Source of the DNA: Flavobacteriaceae bacterium
Lineage (GTDB): Bacteria > Bacteroidota > Bacteroidia > Flavobacteriales > Flavobacteriaceae
Assembly: GCA_021151665.1 (NCBI GenBank)
Contig: JAGKWW010000009.1
Span: 1-64,000, forward strand
DNA length: 64,000 nt
Reading direction: 5' to 3'
Every line of letters begins with the position of its first letter. Positions within the stretch are counted from its first letter, which is position 1. The notes under the pieces were generated by a model. The model was not told the DNA's origin, did not search any database, and saw only the letters and a list, made by a program, of their open reading frames with translations. Made by a program: the position numbers and the translations under genes. This document shows positions 1 through 8,452 of the stretch, piece after piece.

Positions 1-40
1 CTTATAAAAGGACCGAAAGTAGTTATCACCTTTAAATTAA

Positions 41-406
41 TTAACCTCGTTCTCCTGTATGTTTTAAGATAACAGATCTTAAACGCGCTTCATTCTCGTC
101 TCCCCACTTACCTATTGCGGAAATTACAGGGATTAGGGTTTTTCCAAAGTCCGTCAGACTGTATTCAACTTTTGGTGGTACAACAGGATAAATAATCTTT
201 GAAACAAGTTCGTGATCTTCAAATTCCTTCAGCTGAATATTTAATACCCTTCGTGATACATCAGGTATTTTACGCTGCAACTCACTTGGGCGTTTATATT
301 CCTGGCTAATAAACCAAAGCAGGCGTATCTTCCATTTACCATATAGCACTTCACCGATTAGGTCAAGGCCGCAATTGAGATTTGGTATTGTTTTTCTTTC
401 ATACAT
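41..406 (-). CDS. HxlR-family winged-helix transcriptional regulator
   Basis: A 121-residue protein with the whole HxlR layout: an N-terminal Cys (residue 12, NCGLDL), the block GKWKIRLLW, then the helix-turn-helix region with RPSELQRKIPDVSRRVL, and the wing with VEYSLTDFGKTL. HxlR proteins are dimeric DNA-binding regulators that often sense reactive electrophiles or oxidants through the N-terminal Cys. The gene is divergent from a short-chain dehydrogenase, with 134 bp between the two starts. That is the usual HxlR arrangement, so it probably represses or activates that neighbour (inference). The family call is firm; the inducer is unknown. Confidence 0.92.
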   Translation of the reverse strand: MYERKTIPNLNCGLDLIGEVLYGKWKIRLLWFISQEYKRPSELQRKIPDVSRRVLNIQLKEFEDHELVSKIIYPVVPPKVEYSLTDFGKTLIPVISAIGKWGDENEARLRSVILKHTGERG

Positions 407-540
407 TTTACAAATTTAAATGTATAGGCCATGTTGTGCAATAGGGGAAAAATTTATCCCTATATGAATCGTAACTCCTTACTTGTGAGGATTTAAGGTA
501 CTCCCGAGATTTATACAAAGAAAATTAAACATATCACAAC

Positions 541-1322
541 ATGGACTATCAAAATGAATTGTCAGACAAAATTGCCTTAGTAACAGGAGGCACAAAAGGT
601 GCGGGAAAAGCAATCGCAGAACGTTTACTGCACGCAGGTGCAACGGTAATCATCACCGCCAGAAATGCGCCTGAAAAAGACAATAGCAATATGCATTTCA
701 TCGCTTCTGATTTAAGTACGTCAGAAGGATCACAAAAAGTAGTTAGTGAGGTCCTGTCCAATTATGGCAGGCTTGATATTTTGGTAAACAATCTCGGATC
801 ATCATCAACACCCGCAGGCGGTTTCAGCGTATTAAGCGATAGCGACTGGGAATCAACGTTACAGGCCAATTTACTTGCGCCTGTCCGACTCGACCGGGGA
901 TTTTTACCACAAATGATAGAGCGAAAAGAGGGTATTATTATACCTATAGCTTCGATACAGGGAAAGCTGCCGCTTTATGACTCAACGCTACCCTATGCAG
1001 CCGCAAAAGCAGGATACGAAACTATAGCAAAAGCTTATCAAACGAAGTTACCCCAAAAGGTATCAGGGTGTTAACTGTTTCACCGGGATGGATAAGCACA
1101 TCAGCGTCTAAAGCCTGGCTTGGGGAGATTGCAAGAAATGCGAACAGCACGATACAGGAAGCACAGCAAAGTGTTATGGATGCATTGGGTGGTATACCTT
1201 ACGGAAGGCCTGCCGAACCAGAAGAAGTGGCAGAGTTGGTAGGCTTCCTCGTTTCACCAAGAGCGAGTTATTTAACAGGAACCGAGTTTGTAATTGACGG
1301 CGGGACTGTGCCGACTATTTAA
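541..1322 (+). pseudogene. SDR-family oxidoreductase, split by a one-base frameshift
   Basis: Two adjacent reading frames together make one classical short-chain dehydrogenase of about 260 residues. Frame 1 (541-1074) carries the NAD(P)-binding loop TGGTKGAGKAIA, the NNLG motif and the catalytic YAAAK. Frame 3 (to 1322) continues with TVSPGW and the usual C-terminal SYLTGTEFVIDGG. Without repair the first frame ends early in an unrelated tail (QTKLPQKVSGC). Adding one A to the AAA run at 1040-1042 restores the family-like reading AYQNEVTPKGIRVLTVSPG. Either the gene is recently broken or the assembly has a homopolymer error. As written, the product would lack the C-terminal substrate-binding part. 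It is divergent from the HxlR regulator and 21 bp before an NTF2-like gene. Confidence 0.88.
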
Positions 1323-1343
1323 TAATTTTAAAAATATAGCGAA

Positions 1344-1667
1344 ATGAACTTACCAAAAGTAATAACTGATTTAGTGGCGGCGCAAAACAACTTTGACAGC
1401 GTTGCCTATTCAAAGTGCTTTTCTAAAACAGCAGTGGTTTATGATGAGGAAAAAACCCACAATGGCTTGAGGGAAATAGAGAGTTGGATTGCCGAAGCCA
1501 ACGAGAAATATAAGGCTACAATGCAGCCCGTTGATTTTGAAGAGCGCGAAACAGAAAGTATTCTGAAAACAGAAACTTCGGGCAACTTTCCCGGAAGCCC
1601 GATCGTATTGAATTACCATATGGTGATTACTGACGGATTAATCCAGTCTTTAAAAATTACCGGATAA
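1344..1667 (+). CDS. NTF2/SnoaL-like small protein
   Basis: A 107-residue protein with the cone-shaped NTF2-like fold pattern: an N-terminal helix pair (PKVITDLVAAQNNFDSVAYSKCFS), then an AVVYDEEKTHNGLREIESWIAE segment typical of SnoaL-like proteins, and C-terminal strands ending VITDGLIQSLKITG. Such proteins are small cytoplasmic enzymes or binding proteins acting on many substrates, so no reaction can be named. It starts 21 bp after the dehydrogenase and is probably co-transcribed with it under HxlR control. SDR plus SnoaL-like pairs next to HxlR regulators are common in Bacteroidota. Confidence 0.8.
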   Translation: MNLPKVITDLVAAQNNFDSVAYSKCFSKTAVVYDEEKTHNGLREIESWIAEANEKYKATMQPVDFEERETESILKTETSGNFPGSPIVLNYHMVITDGLIQSLKITG

Positions 1668-1749
1668 CGGACCATTATAACATACTTACCGGCAAGAGGG
1701 CTGCCCGTTTATTGCAGGTACAGAAAAAAGGAACTTAAATCATATTGCG

Positions 1750-2970
1750 CTACACCTTCGCGACAGCATCGCTTCGTTTTGCCGTGCTGGACTTTAAGAT
1801 CAAAAATCCCACGATACCGGCAATTATTGAGGCTGCTAAAATCGCAAATTTGGCGGTTGTCTGCAGCGAGACATCATTAAAGGACAGTAACGCGATGAAG
1901 ATCGACATGGTAAAACCAATGCCTCCCAGAAAACCCAGGCCGATTACATGTTTCCAGGATGTTTCTTCGGGAAGGCTCGAAACTCCGGTCTTCACTGAAA
2001 TGAATGACATAATTAATATGCCTACTGGCTTACCGATAAACAATCCGATAAGTACCCCTAATCCAAGGTTAGTAGTCAAACCTTCCACCATCCCTTCGGT
2101 AAATGTGATATTGGTATTTGCAATTGCAAAAATTGGCATTATAAGGAAATTTACGGGCCTTGTCAGTGCGTGCTCAAGTTTTTCAAGAGGTGAGTCATGG
2201 TCTTCTTCATTGGTGGGCAATGTAAGGGCGGTAAGCACCCCGGCTATCGTTGCGTGTATACCGGAATGATGAATAAAATACCACATAACAATCCCCGGGA
2301 TTATGTAGGCAAACAGGTTCTTTACTCCCAGTCGGTTAAACAATAGCTGCAGCGCAAAGGCAGCGGCGGCATAGCCCAGGTATGCGAAGTGCAGTTCGGA
2401 TGAATAAAAGATGGCAATTACCAGAATAGCCATGAGGTCATCAACAATGGCAAGAGCGGCCAGGAATATTTTTAGCCCCGATGGTACCCGGCTTCCTAAA
2501 AGAGACAATATACCCAATGCAAAAGCGATATCGGTAGCCATGGGTATGCCCCATCCGTTAGACGTCTCGGTTCCTGCATTAAAAAGGGCAAACAAAAGCG
2601 CGGGAACGGCCACCCCGCCAATTGCTGCAAGCACGGGCAATGAGGCATGCCGTATTGAGGAAAGTTCACCTTCAACTATTTCGCGTTTTATTTCCAGGCC
2701 TACCAACAGGAAAAATATTGCCATCAGGCCATCATTAATCCAGAGCAATACCGGATACCGTAAATGAACCGTTTCATTTTCAAAACCGGCCGGCGTATTA
2801 AGCAGATCGGCAAACCCTTCTGCCCAACCGGTATTGGCTATTGTGAGCGACAGCGCCACGCAAAACAATAACAGGATGCCGCCTGCTGAGGAAGATTGGA
2901 AAAAATGAGCGAATATCTTAAGGTTGATTAGTTTTGCCATACTTGCAAAATTACCATTTTCGGCATTCAT
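1750..2970 (-). CDS. nhaA: Na+/H+ antiporter NhaA
   Basis: A 406-residue polytopic inner-membrane protein with the NhaA signatures: GLEIKREIVEGEL, the ion-binding ATDIAFALG (paired with ALAIVDDL about 30 residues later, the two Asp residues of the transport site) and GIHATIAGVLTALTLP. It exchanges external protons for cytoplasmic Na+ or Li+ and supports pH and salt homeostasis. The call begins at the first ATG; a second ATG at 2940 (MAKLINLKIFAHFF) fits the family N-terminus equally well. It lies 18 bp downstream of otsAB on the same strand, so salt export and trehalose synthesis may be co-expressed (inference). Confidence 0.96.
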   Translation of the reverse strand: MNAENGNFASMAKLINLKIFAHFFQSSSAGGILLLFCVALSLTIANTGWAEGFADLLNTPAGFENETVHLRYPVLLWINDGLMAIFFLLVGLEIKREIVEGELSSIRHASLPVLAAIGGVAVPALLFALFNAGTETSNGWGIPMATDIAFALGILSLLGSRVPSGLKIFLAALAIVDDLMAILVIAIFYSSELHFAYLGYAAAAFALQLLFNRLGVKNLFAYIIPGIVMWYFIHHSGIHATIAGVLTALTLPTNEEDHDSPLEKLEHALTRPVNFLIMPIFAIANTNITFTEGMVEGLTTNLGLGVLIGLFIGKPVGILIMSFISVKTGVSSLPEETSWKHVIGLGFLGGIGFTMSIFIALLSFNDVSLQTTAKFAILAASIIAGIVGFLILKSSTAKRSDAVAKV

Positions 2971-2988
2971 TTACAAGCATTACCAACC

Positions 2989-5196
2989 TTAGTGAGCCAG
3001 ATATGACAGCAGTTTCCGTACATCTGACTGCGCGCCGACAAAGTTTCGGGCAGCGGTCTTACCATTTCCTACTTTAATGGTATGAGCGGTATGCGGTAAC
3101 TCTTCAAACATAAATTCGTCGGTCCAGTCATCACCTATCGCCATGATAAAGTCATAATCTTCATCCGCGGTGAGCCTCGCCGCTACCCTGCCCTTACTGA
3201 TGCTGCTGCTTTTGATCTCAAGTACCTTATTGCCTTCCAGTACTGACAGCGAATTATTGGCCAGCAATTCTGTCAATACATGCTTAAGCTCCAGCGTTCG
3301 CTGTGCGCCCAGTTCCCTGTCTGCCCGGCGGTAATGCCATGCGAGGGAAAACTCTTTCTCCTCTATAAAACTACCCGGCGTACTGTCTGTGAAATTTTCC
3401 ATAATCGGCCTCACCTTATCCTTCCATTCGGCTCTCAGGCGTTCTACCGTAGCCCAGTCCTGCCCTCTTTTACGCAGCCATACGCCATGGTCGGTAACGA
3501 TCGTATAATTTTTATGCCCGAACCATTGTTCCAGTGTAGCCCGGTCGCGCCCGCTAATGATCACTACTTCGGTGCGATTATCGCCCGACAGGGAATCGAG
3601 CAATTCATATAGCTGCTCATCGGGAGATGCCTCAGATGGTATATTTTTAAATCCGACCAGAGTACCATCATAGTCCAGCAACAGTAGCCTTCTATGGGAT
3701 TTTTTATAATCTGATGCTATGGTATCCAAAAAATCGCTGTCGACTTTTACAGCCTGCGTCTGGTTTATTACAGCTTTGGTTTCCAGAAGGGCCTTAATAA
3801 ATGCTGATGACCAACGTGTAACATCATACCGCGAGACTCTCTTTTGCAATGCCTTCATACGCGATTGCTGTTCATCCTGCGGCATTTCCAGTGCATACTT
3901 CAGGCTATCGGCCACCTGCTCAAAGTTGTTAGGGTTAATAAGCAACGCTTCGTGTAATTCTTTGGCCGCGCCAGCCATCTCGCTCAAAACCAGTACACCG
4001 TCAGATTTCGTCCTTGTCGCAATATACTCCTTAGCCACAAGGTTCATACCATCCCGTATAGGGGTAATCAATGCTACATCCGAGGCGACATAAAGATCGA
4101 TAAGGTCGTCAAACGGCATTGACCTGTAGAAATACCATACAGGCGTCCAGTTTATCGTAGCCAGGCGTCCGTTGATTCTTCCGACCAGCTCGTCGGTCTC
4201 CCGCTTTAGCGTTTGGTATTGCGGAACATTTTCGCGCGACGGGACCGATAACATTACCAGCCTCACCTTGCCCTTATATTCAGGGTATTTTTCCAGGAAA
4301 TACTCAAAGGCCTTGATACGGTTGGGAATGCCCTTGGTATAATCCATCCGGTCGATGGAAAGGACAAGCCTGCTGTCAGTATATGATATATGGTGCGAAT
4401 CTATATTCTGCATTATTTCTGATCTTGAGCCTACAGGCCGTTGGGCATGCTCTATTGCTGCGCCATGGTACCGGCCATAATCGATGCCCATGGGGAAAAA
4501 ATCGGCCCTTATGGTGCGATCACCATAGTTAATTTCATTGAACCGCACGTCAAGCCCGGCAATGCGGGTGGCTGTCGATATGAAATGCCTCACATAGTCG
4601 TAAGTGTGGAAGCCCAGAAGATCGGCACCTAACATCCCATGCAGGAGCTCATCGCGCCATGGACAGGTCCTGAAAAGCTCATACGACGGAAAAGGAATGT
4701 GGAGAAAAAAACCAATGGTGAGATCCGGGCGTTCTTCCCGTAATAACTGGGGAAGCAAAAGCAATTGGTAATCGTGTATCCATACGGTATCGCCATGATT
4801 TGCGTTGGCAATAACGGCATCTGCAAACTTCCGGTTTACTTCCCTGTAACTTTCCCAGTGAATCAATTCAAACTCTGTATATGCCTGAAAGTAATGGAAC
4901 AGCGGCCATAAAGCCTTATTGCTAAAGCCGTAATAATAATTATCAAGGTCATACTGCGTGAGAGGAACCATTACGCATTTTTCGCGCCTCAATGCTTCTT
5001 CTACCACCTGGCGCTGGCCGGCGGGTATTTCTTCCTCTGTAAGCCCGGACCATCCGATCCATATTCCATTGCCATCAGCATGAACAGATTTCATTCCTGT
5101 TGCCAGCCCCCCCACACTGGATTTAACATTCAGCGTTGCGTTGTTGAAACTAAGGTCGATAGGCAGCCGGTTAGAAACTATTATTGTTTTATTCAT
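2989..5196 (-). CDS. otsAB: Bifunctional trehalose-6-phosphate synthase/phosphatase
   Basis: A 735-residue fusion. Residues 1 to about 480 are a GT20 OtsA domain: SNRLPID at the N-terminus, the SVGGLATGM loop, WIHDYQLLLLP, SIDRMDYTKGIPNR and RDGMNLVAKEY. From about residue 500 follows a HAD-type OtsB phosphatase with motif I DYDGTL near residue 505, VVIISGRD, and MAIGDDWTDE near the end. The protein makes trehalose-6-phosphate from UDP-glucose and glucose-6-phosphate and then dephosphorylates it, giving the compatible solute trehalose in the cytoplasm. It is divergent from a GH15 gene across 81 bp and is followed by nhaA, which suggests an osmotic or desiccation response group. Confidence 0.96.
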   Translation of the reverse strand: MNKTIIVSNRLPIDLSFNNATLNVKSSVGGLATGMKSVHADGNGIWIGWSGLTEEEIPAGQRQVVEEALRREKCVMVPLTQYDLDNYYYGFSNKALWPLFHYFQAYTEFELIHWESYREVNRKFADAVIANANHGDTVWIHDYQLLLLPQLLREERPDLTIGFFLHIPFPSYELFRTCPWRDELLHGMLGADLLGFHTYDYVRHFISTATRIAGLDVRFNEINYGDRTIRADFFPMGIDYGRYHGAAIEHAQRPVGSRSEIMQNIDSHHISYTDSRLVLSIDRMDYTKGIPNRIKAFEYFLEKYPEYKGKVRLVMLSVPSRENVPQYQTLKRETDELVGRINGRLATINWTPVWYFYRSMPFDDLIDLYVASDVALITPIRDGMNLVAKEYIATRTKSDGVLVLSEMAGAAKELHEALLINPNNFEQVADSLKYALEMPQDEQQSRMKALQKRVSRYDVTRWSSAFIKALLETKAVINQTQAVKVDSDFLDTIASDYKKSHRRLLLLDYDGTLVGFKNIPSEASPDEQLYELLDSLSGDNRTEVVIISGRDRATLEQWFGHKNYTIVTDHGVWLRKRGQDWATVERLRAEWKDKVRPIMENFTDSTPGSFIEEKEFSLAWHYRRADRELGAQRTLELKHVLTELLANNSLSVLEGNKVLEIKSSSISKGRVAARLTADEDYDFIMAIGDDWTDEFMFEELPHTAHTIKVGNGKTAARNFVGAQSDVRKLLSYLAH

Positions 5197-5205
5197 CTAA
5201 ATTGC

Positions 5206-5237
5206 TTTGGATTAGTAATCTGGTTTTAGTAAATTTA
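5206..5237 (+). promoter_or_regulatory. Candidate Bacteroidota promoter for the GH15 gene
   Basis: TTTG at 5206-5209 and TAAATTTA at 5230-5237 are separated by 20 bp. This matches the Bacteroidota -33/-7 consensus (TTTG, TAnnTTTG) except for the last base. It lies in the 81-bp divergent region between otsAB and the GH15 gene, about 40 bp before the GH15 ATG. Confidence 0.5.
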
Positions 5238-5277
5238 AAAAAACACGGGCGCGCGACCTTCCTAAAATAGCAATTTT

Positions 5278-7077
5278 ATGACTAATTTAAATTATGGGAT
5301 CATCGGTAACTGCCGCAGCGCGGCATTAATTTCGGATAAAGGATCTATGGATTGGTGCTGCCTTCCGGAATTCGACTCATCCTCAGTTTTTGCAAAGATT
5401 CTCGACAAAAAAGCAGGCGGGAGCTTTGGCATAAATGTTACACAAGACTACACTATTACACAGCGTTACATAGAGCATACTGCCGTTTTGGTTACTACCT
5501 TCAGTAACGGAAAAGATGCGTTTGAGGTTATCGACTTCATGCCGCGGTACCGAAAAGAGAATGGCGCTTATCACTCACCTCCCGAAATTATACGTTACCT
5601 TAAAAAAATCTCTGGGAGCCCTGTATTGAGCATTCAGTATGAACCAAAGCTTGAATATGCACAGGGTGTCACCAAATGCTATGTGAAAGACGACTTCATC
5701 ATCAGCGTTACCAATACTACAAAGTTTGATTCCTTATTCCTCTACACCAACCTCAATAAGGAAGCGGTGGTTAACGGTGCTGAACTTATCCTGGAACAGG
5801 ATTGCTTTTTGCTTTTGGGTTATAATGAGAAAATATTTAACCCTACACTTTCCAGGATAATCCTGGAGTTTGAACGCACCAAAACGTATTGGCTTAACTG
5901 GAGCGACCGTACAACTTCGTACGCAAAATATAATAAGCAGATATCACGCAGTGCAATTACCCTGAAACTACTCAGCTACGAAAAGACGGGGGCAGTTTTG
6001 GCGGCAGCAACCACTTCGCTCCCGGAAACCATTGGCGAAGTTCGTAATTGGGATTACCGTTTTTGCTGGATCAGGGATGCCTCAATGGTAGTCAAGGTGG
6101 TTCACGAGCTGGGGCATCATGAAATGGCAAGGGATTATCTTCGTTTTATCATCAACCTATATCCTGATAAGGATGAAAAGTTACAGATTATGTATGGTAT
6201 AAATGGTGAGAAAAATTTAACAGAGGAAATTCTGGAGCACCTCGATGGCTATATGGGCTCGAGGCCGGTCCGTATAGGGAATGCAGCCTACACCCAGCGG
6301 CAGAACGATATATATGGAATCCTTATGGATGTGATTTACCAACAGCTTACAAATTTCAGCACTGATATTGAGAATGGTGAAGAATTATGGAATATCACAA
6401 AGGGAATCGTTTGGGTGGTAGAGCAGCACTGGCAGGAGGCTGACAAAGGAATTTGGGAATTCCGGACCGAGGAGCGGCATTTTACGTTCTCCAAGATTTT
6501 ATGCTGGACGGCGATTGACCGCGCTGTTAAAGTGGCCCGGATAATGAAGAAGACCTCTAAAATTGAAAAATGGCAACGCCTTGCAGATACAATTAAAGAA
6601 GATATACTGAAACACGCATGGAACATCGAAGCAAAGGCCTTTACGCAATCATACGGCTCAGAAGACCTGGATGCCTCGGTTTTATTAATGGAAAACTATG
6701 GATTTATTGAGGCGAACGACCCACGCTATGTTTCGACTGTGAAGGCGATACAGCGTGAATTATGCAACGATGGGCTATTATACAGGTATAAGAATAAAGA
6801 TGATTTCGGGCTTCCCTCTTCATCATTTACTATATGCACATTTTGGTTCATCAACAGTCTTTATAAGATAGGCGAGCGTAAGGAGGCTGTAAAGCTATTT
6901 GAAAAACTGCTTTCATACAGCAATCACCTGGGCCTGTTTAGTGAAGATATCGATTTTGCAAGCAAGCGCCTTCTTGGCAATTTCCCCCAGGCATATTCAC
7001 ACCTGGCGCTGATCGAAACAGCCATAACGATGGCGAGCGTTACCGATGAAGAAGTTATAATGGACGCCTTGCGATAG
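5278..7077 (+). CDS. Glycoside hydrolase family 15 protein (glucoamylase/trehalase-like)
   Basis: A 599-residue cytoplasmic protein without a signal peptide. It has the N-terminal beta-sandwich (YGIIGNCRSAALISDKGSMDW) and the (alpha/alpha)6 barrel with WDYRFCWIRDASM near residues 258-270. That motif is the hallmark of bacterial GH15 enzymes. The C-terminal GNFPQAYSHLALIETA is also diagnostic. GH15 members include glucoamylases, glucodextranases and alpha,alpha-trehalases. The divergent neighbour makes trehalose, so trehalose hydrolysis, or turnover of another alpha-glucoside, is plausible, but the exact substrate cannot be read from sequence. A hairpin terminator follows at 7212-7234. Confidence 0.93.
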   Translation: MTNLNYGIIGNCRSAALISDKGSMDWCCLPEFDSSSVFAKILDKKAGGSFGINVTQDYTITQRYIEHTAVLVTTFSNGKDAFEVIDFMPRYRKENGAYHSPPEIIRYLKKISGSPVLSIQYEPKLEYAQGVTKCYVKDDFIISVTNTTKFDSLFLYTNLNKEAVVNGAELILEQDCFLLLGYNEKIFNPTLSRIILEFERTKTYWLNWSDRTTSYAKYNKQISRSAITLKLLSYEKTGAVLAAATTSLPETIGEVRNWDYRFCWIRDASMVVKVVHELGHHEMARDYLRFIINLYPDKDEKLQIMYGINGEKNLTEEILEHLDGYMGSRPVRIGNAAYTQRQNDIYGILMDVIYQQLTNFSTDIENGEELWNITKGIVWVVEQHWQEADKGIWEFRTEERHFTFSKILCWTAIDRAVKVARIMKKTSKIEKWQRLADTIKEDILKHAWNIEAKAFTQSYGSEDLDASVLLMENYGFIEANDPRYVSTVKAIQRELCNDGLLYRYKNKDDFGLPSSSFTICTFWFINSLYKIGERKEAVKLFEKLLSYSNHLGLFSEDIDFASKRLLGNFPQAYSHLALIETAITMASVTDEEVIMDALR

Positions 7078-7211
7078 CAGGGCTTTGTGACTAACAGTAT
7101 TGTTGTTTTCGCGGCTATATCAGGTTTATACCACGTCTTTACTATTTCCCATTTCAGCTGGACATTTAAGTATGCCGCTTTGTTGACCTACGCAGCAGAA
7201 ATTTAAAAAAA

Positions 7212-7234
7212 TCCCGGCAGGGTTAGTGCCGGGA
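7212..7234. terminator. Bidirectional hairpin terminator between convergent genes
   Basis: TCCCGGCA (7212-7219) pairs perfectly with TGCCGGGA (7227-7234) around a 7-nt loop. It has an A run before it and T-rich sequence after it, so it can end both the GH15 transcript and the convergent alcohol dehydrogenase transcript. Confidence 0.75.
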
Positions 7235-7244
7235 ATGTTTCTTT

Positions 7245-8414
7245 TTAAGCCCATGGATCGAGCACCACTTTTACACATCCGTCTTCTTTTTTCTTGAAGA
7301 TATCATAGCCGTGTGCAATTTCGGTAAGTGGAAGCCTGTGGGTAATAATGTCATCGAGTACAACCCTGCCTTCTTTTACGTAATTAAGCAATTTATCGAT
7401 ATGCTTATGGGCAGGTGCCTGTCCGCCTTTCATGATGATTCCTTTATCAAAAAATTGCCCTATCGGGAAGTTGTCGTAGGTAGTTGGATATACACCTAAC
7501 ACTGAAACAATTCCGCCGCGGCGAACGGCACTCATACAGGCCTCGAGCACTTTTACCGATCCTTTTTCGAAATTGACAACTGCCTTAGCCCTGTCCAGTA
7601 TATTCCTGTCCGGTTCAAAACCAACTGCATCAACGCAAACATCGGCGCCACGGCCTTGTGTCATTTCGCGTATTTTGGCTACAACATCTTTCGGGCCTTC
7701 TTCCCAAAGTATCGTTTCGCAGTTAGCGGTCTGTTTCGCTTTATCCAGGCGGTATTGCTGGGTATCTACTATAATTACCCGCCCTGCGCCACGCAGCCAT
7801 GCGCTTTTCGCGGCCATAATGCCTACAGGCCCAGAACCGAATATAGCTACCGTTTCGCCTCCCTTCACTTCTCCCCAGTCAATGCCTGTGTAGCCCGTCG
7901 GAAAAATATCGGTAAGGAAGAGTACCTGCTCATCCGTCAGGTTATCCGGCACCACGCGTGGGCCAAAGTTAGCATACGGCACACGCACATACTGCGCCTG
8001 CCCACCGTCATATCCGCCATAAAGATCGGTATAGCCAAACAGCGCGCCGCCTTTTTCGGTCAACAGCCCTCCTTCAGGTCCGTAATGCTCCGGGTTGCTG
8101 TTCTCACAATGCCCGGGCAGTTCATGGTTGCAAAAGAAGCACGAACCACAGGCAACAGGAAACGGCACTACCACCCGGTCTCCCGGCCTTAAATGTGTAA
8201 CCCCTTTTCCAACTTCTTCAACGATACCCATAAACTCGTGACCCAATACCATAGGTCTCGGCTGGGGGAACCCGCCGGAATAAATGTGCAGGTCAGACCC
8301 GCAAATGGCCGTAGCCGTTACTTTAAGGATGATGTCATCCTGGTTTTCCAGTTTCGGGTCGTCAATGTTGTCGCAGGAGATATTTCCCGGGCCATGTATT
8401 ACGGCTGCTTTCAT
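7245..8414 (-). CDS. Zinc-dependent alcohol dehydrogenase, formaldehyde-dehydrogenase-like
   Basis: A 389-residue medium-chain dehydrogenase. Catalytic zinc ligands are visible as Cys38 (ICGSDLH) and His59-Glu60 (LGHEFMG). The structural zinc loop has Cys89, Cys92, Cys95 and Cys103. The NAD-binding GSGPVGIMAA sits near residue 190. The long insert and the ending IITHRLPLTEIAHGYDIF resemble the glutathione-independent formaldehyde dehydrogenase-like subgroup, but the substrate may be another alcohol or aldehyde. It lies 38 bp downstream of the FAD-Rieske gene on the same strand. Such enzymes are often found with trehalose and general-stress genes. Confidence 0.92.
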   Translation of the reverse strand: MKAAVIHGPGNISCDNIDDPKLENQDDIILKVTATAICGSDLHIYSGGFPQPRPMVLGHEFMGIVEEVGKGVTHLRPGDRVVVPFPVACGSCFFCNHELPGHCENSNPEHYGPEGGLLTEKGGALFGYTDLYGGYDGGQAQYVRVPYANFGPRVVPDNLTDEQVLFLTDIFPTGYTGIDWGEVKGGETVAIFGSGPVGIMAAKSAWLRGAGRVIIVDTQQYRLDKAKQTANCETILWEEGPKDVVAKIREMTQGRGADVCVDAVGFEPDRNILDRAKAVVNFEKGSVKVLEACMSAVRRGGIVSVLGVYPTTYDNFPIGQFFDKGIIMKGGQAPAHKHIDKLLNYVKEGRVVLDDIITHRLPLTEIAHGYDIFKKKEDGCVKVVLDPWA

Positions 8415-8452
8415 AATAATGAGGTTTTTTAGTTTGTTGTTTATTTAAAGAG

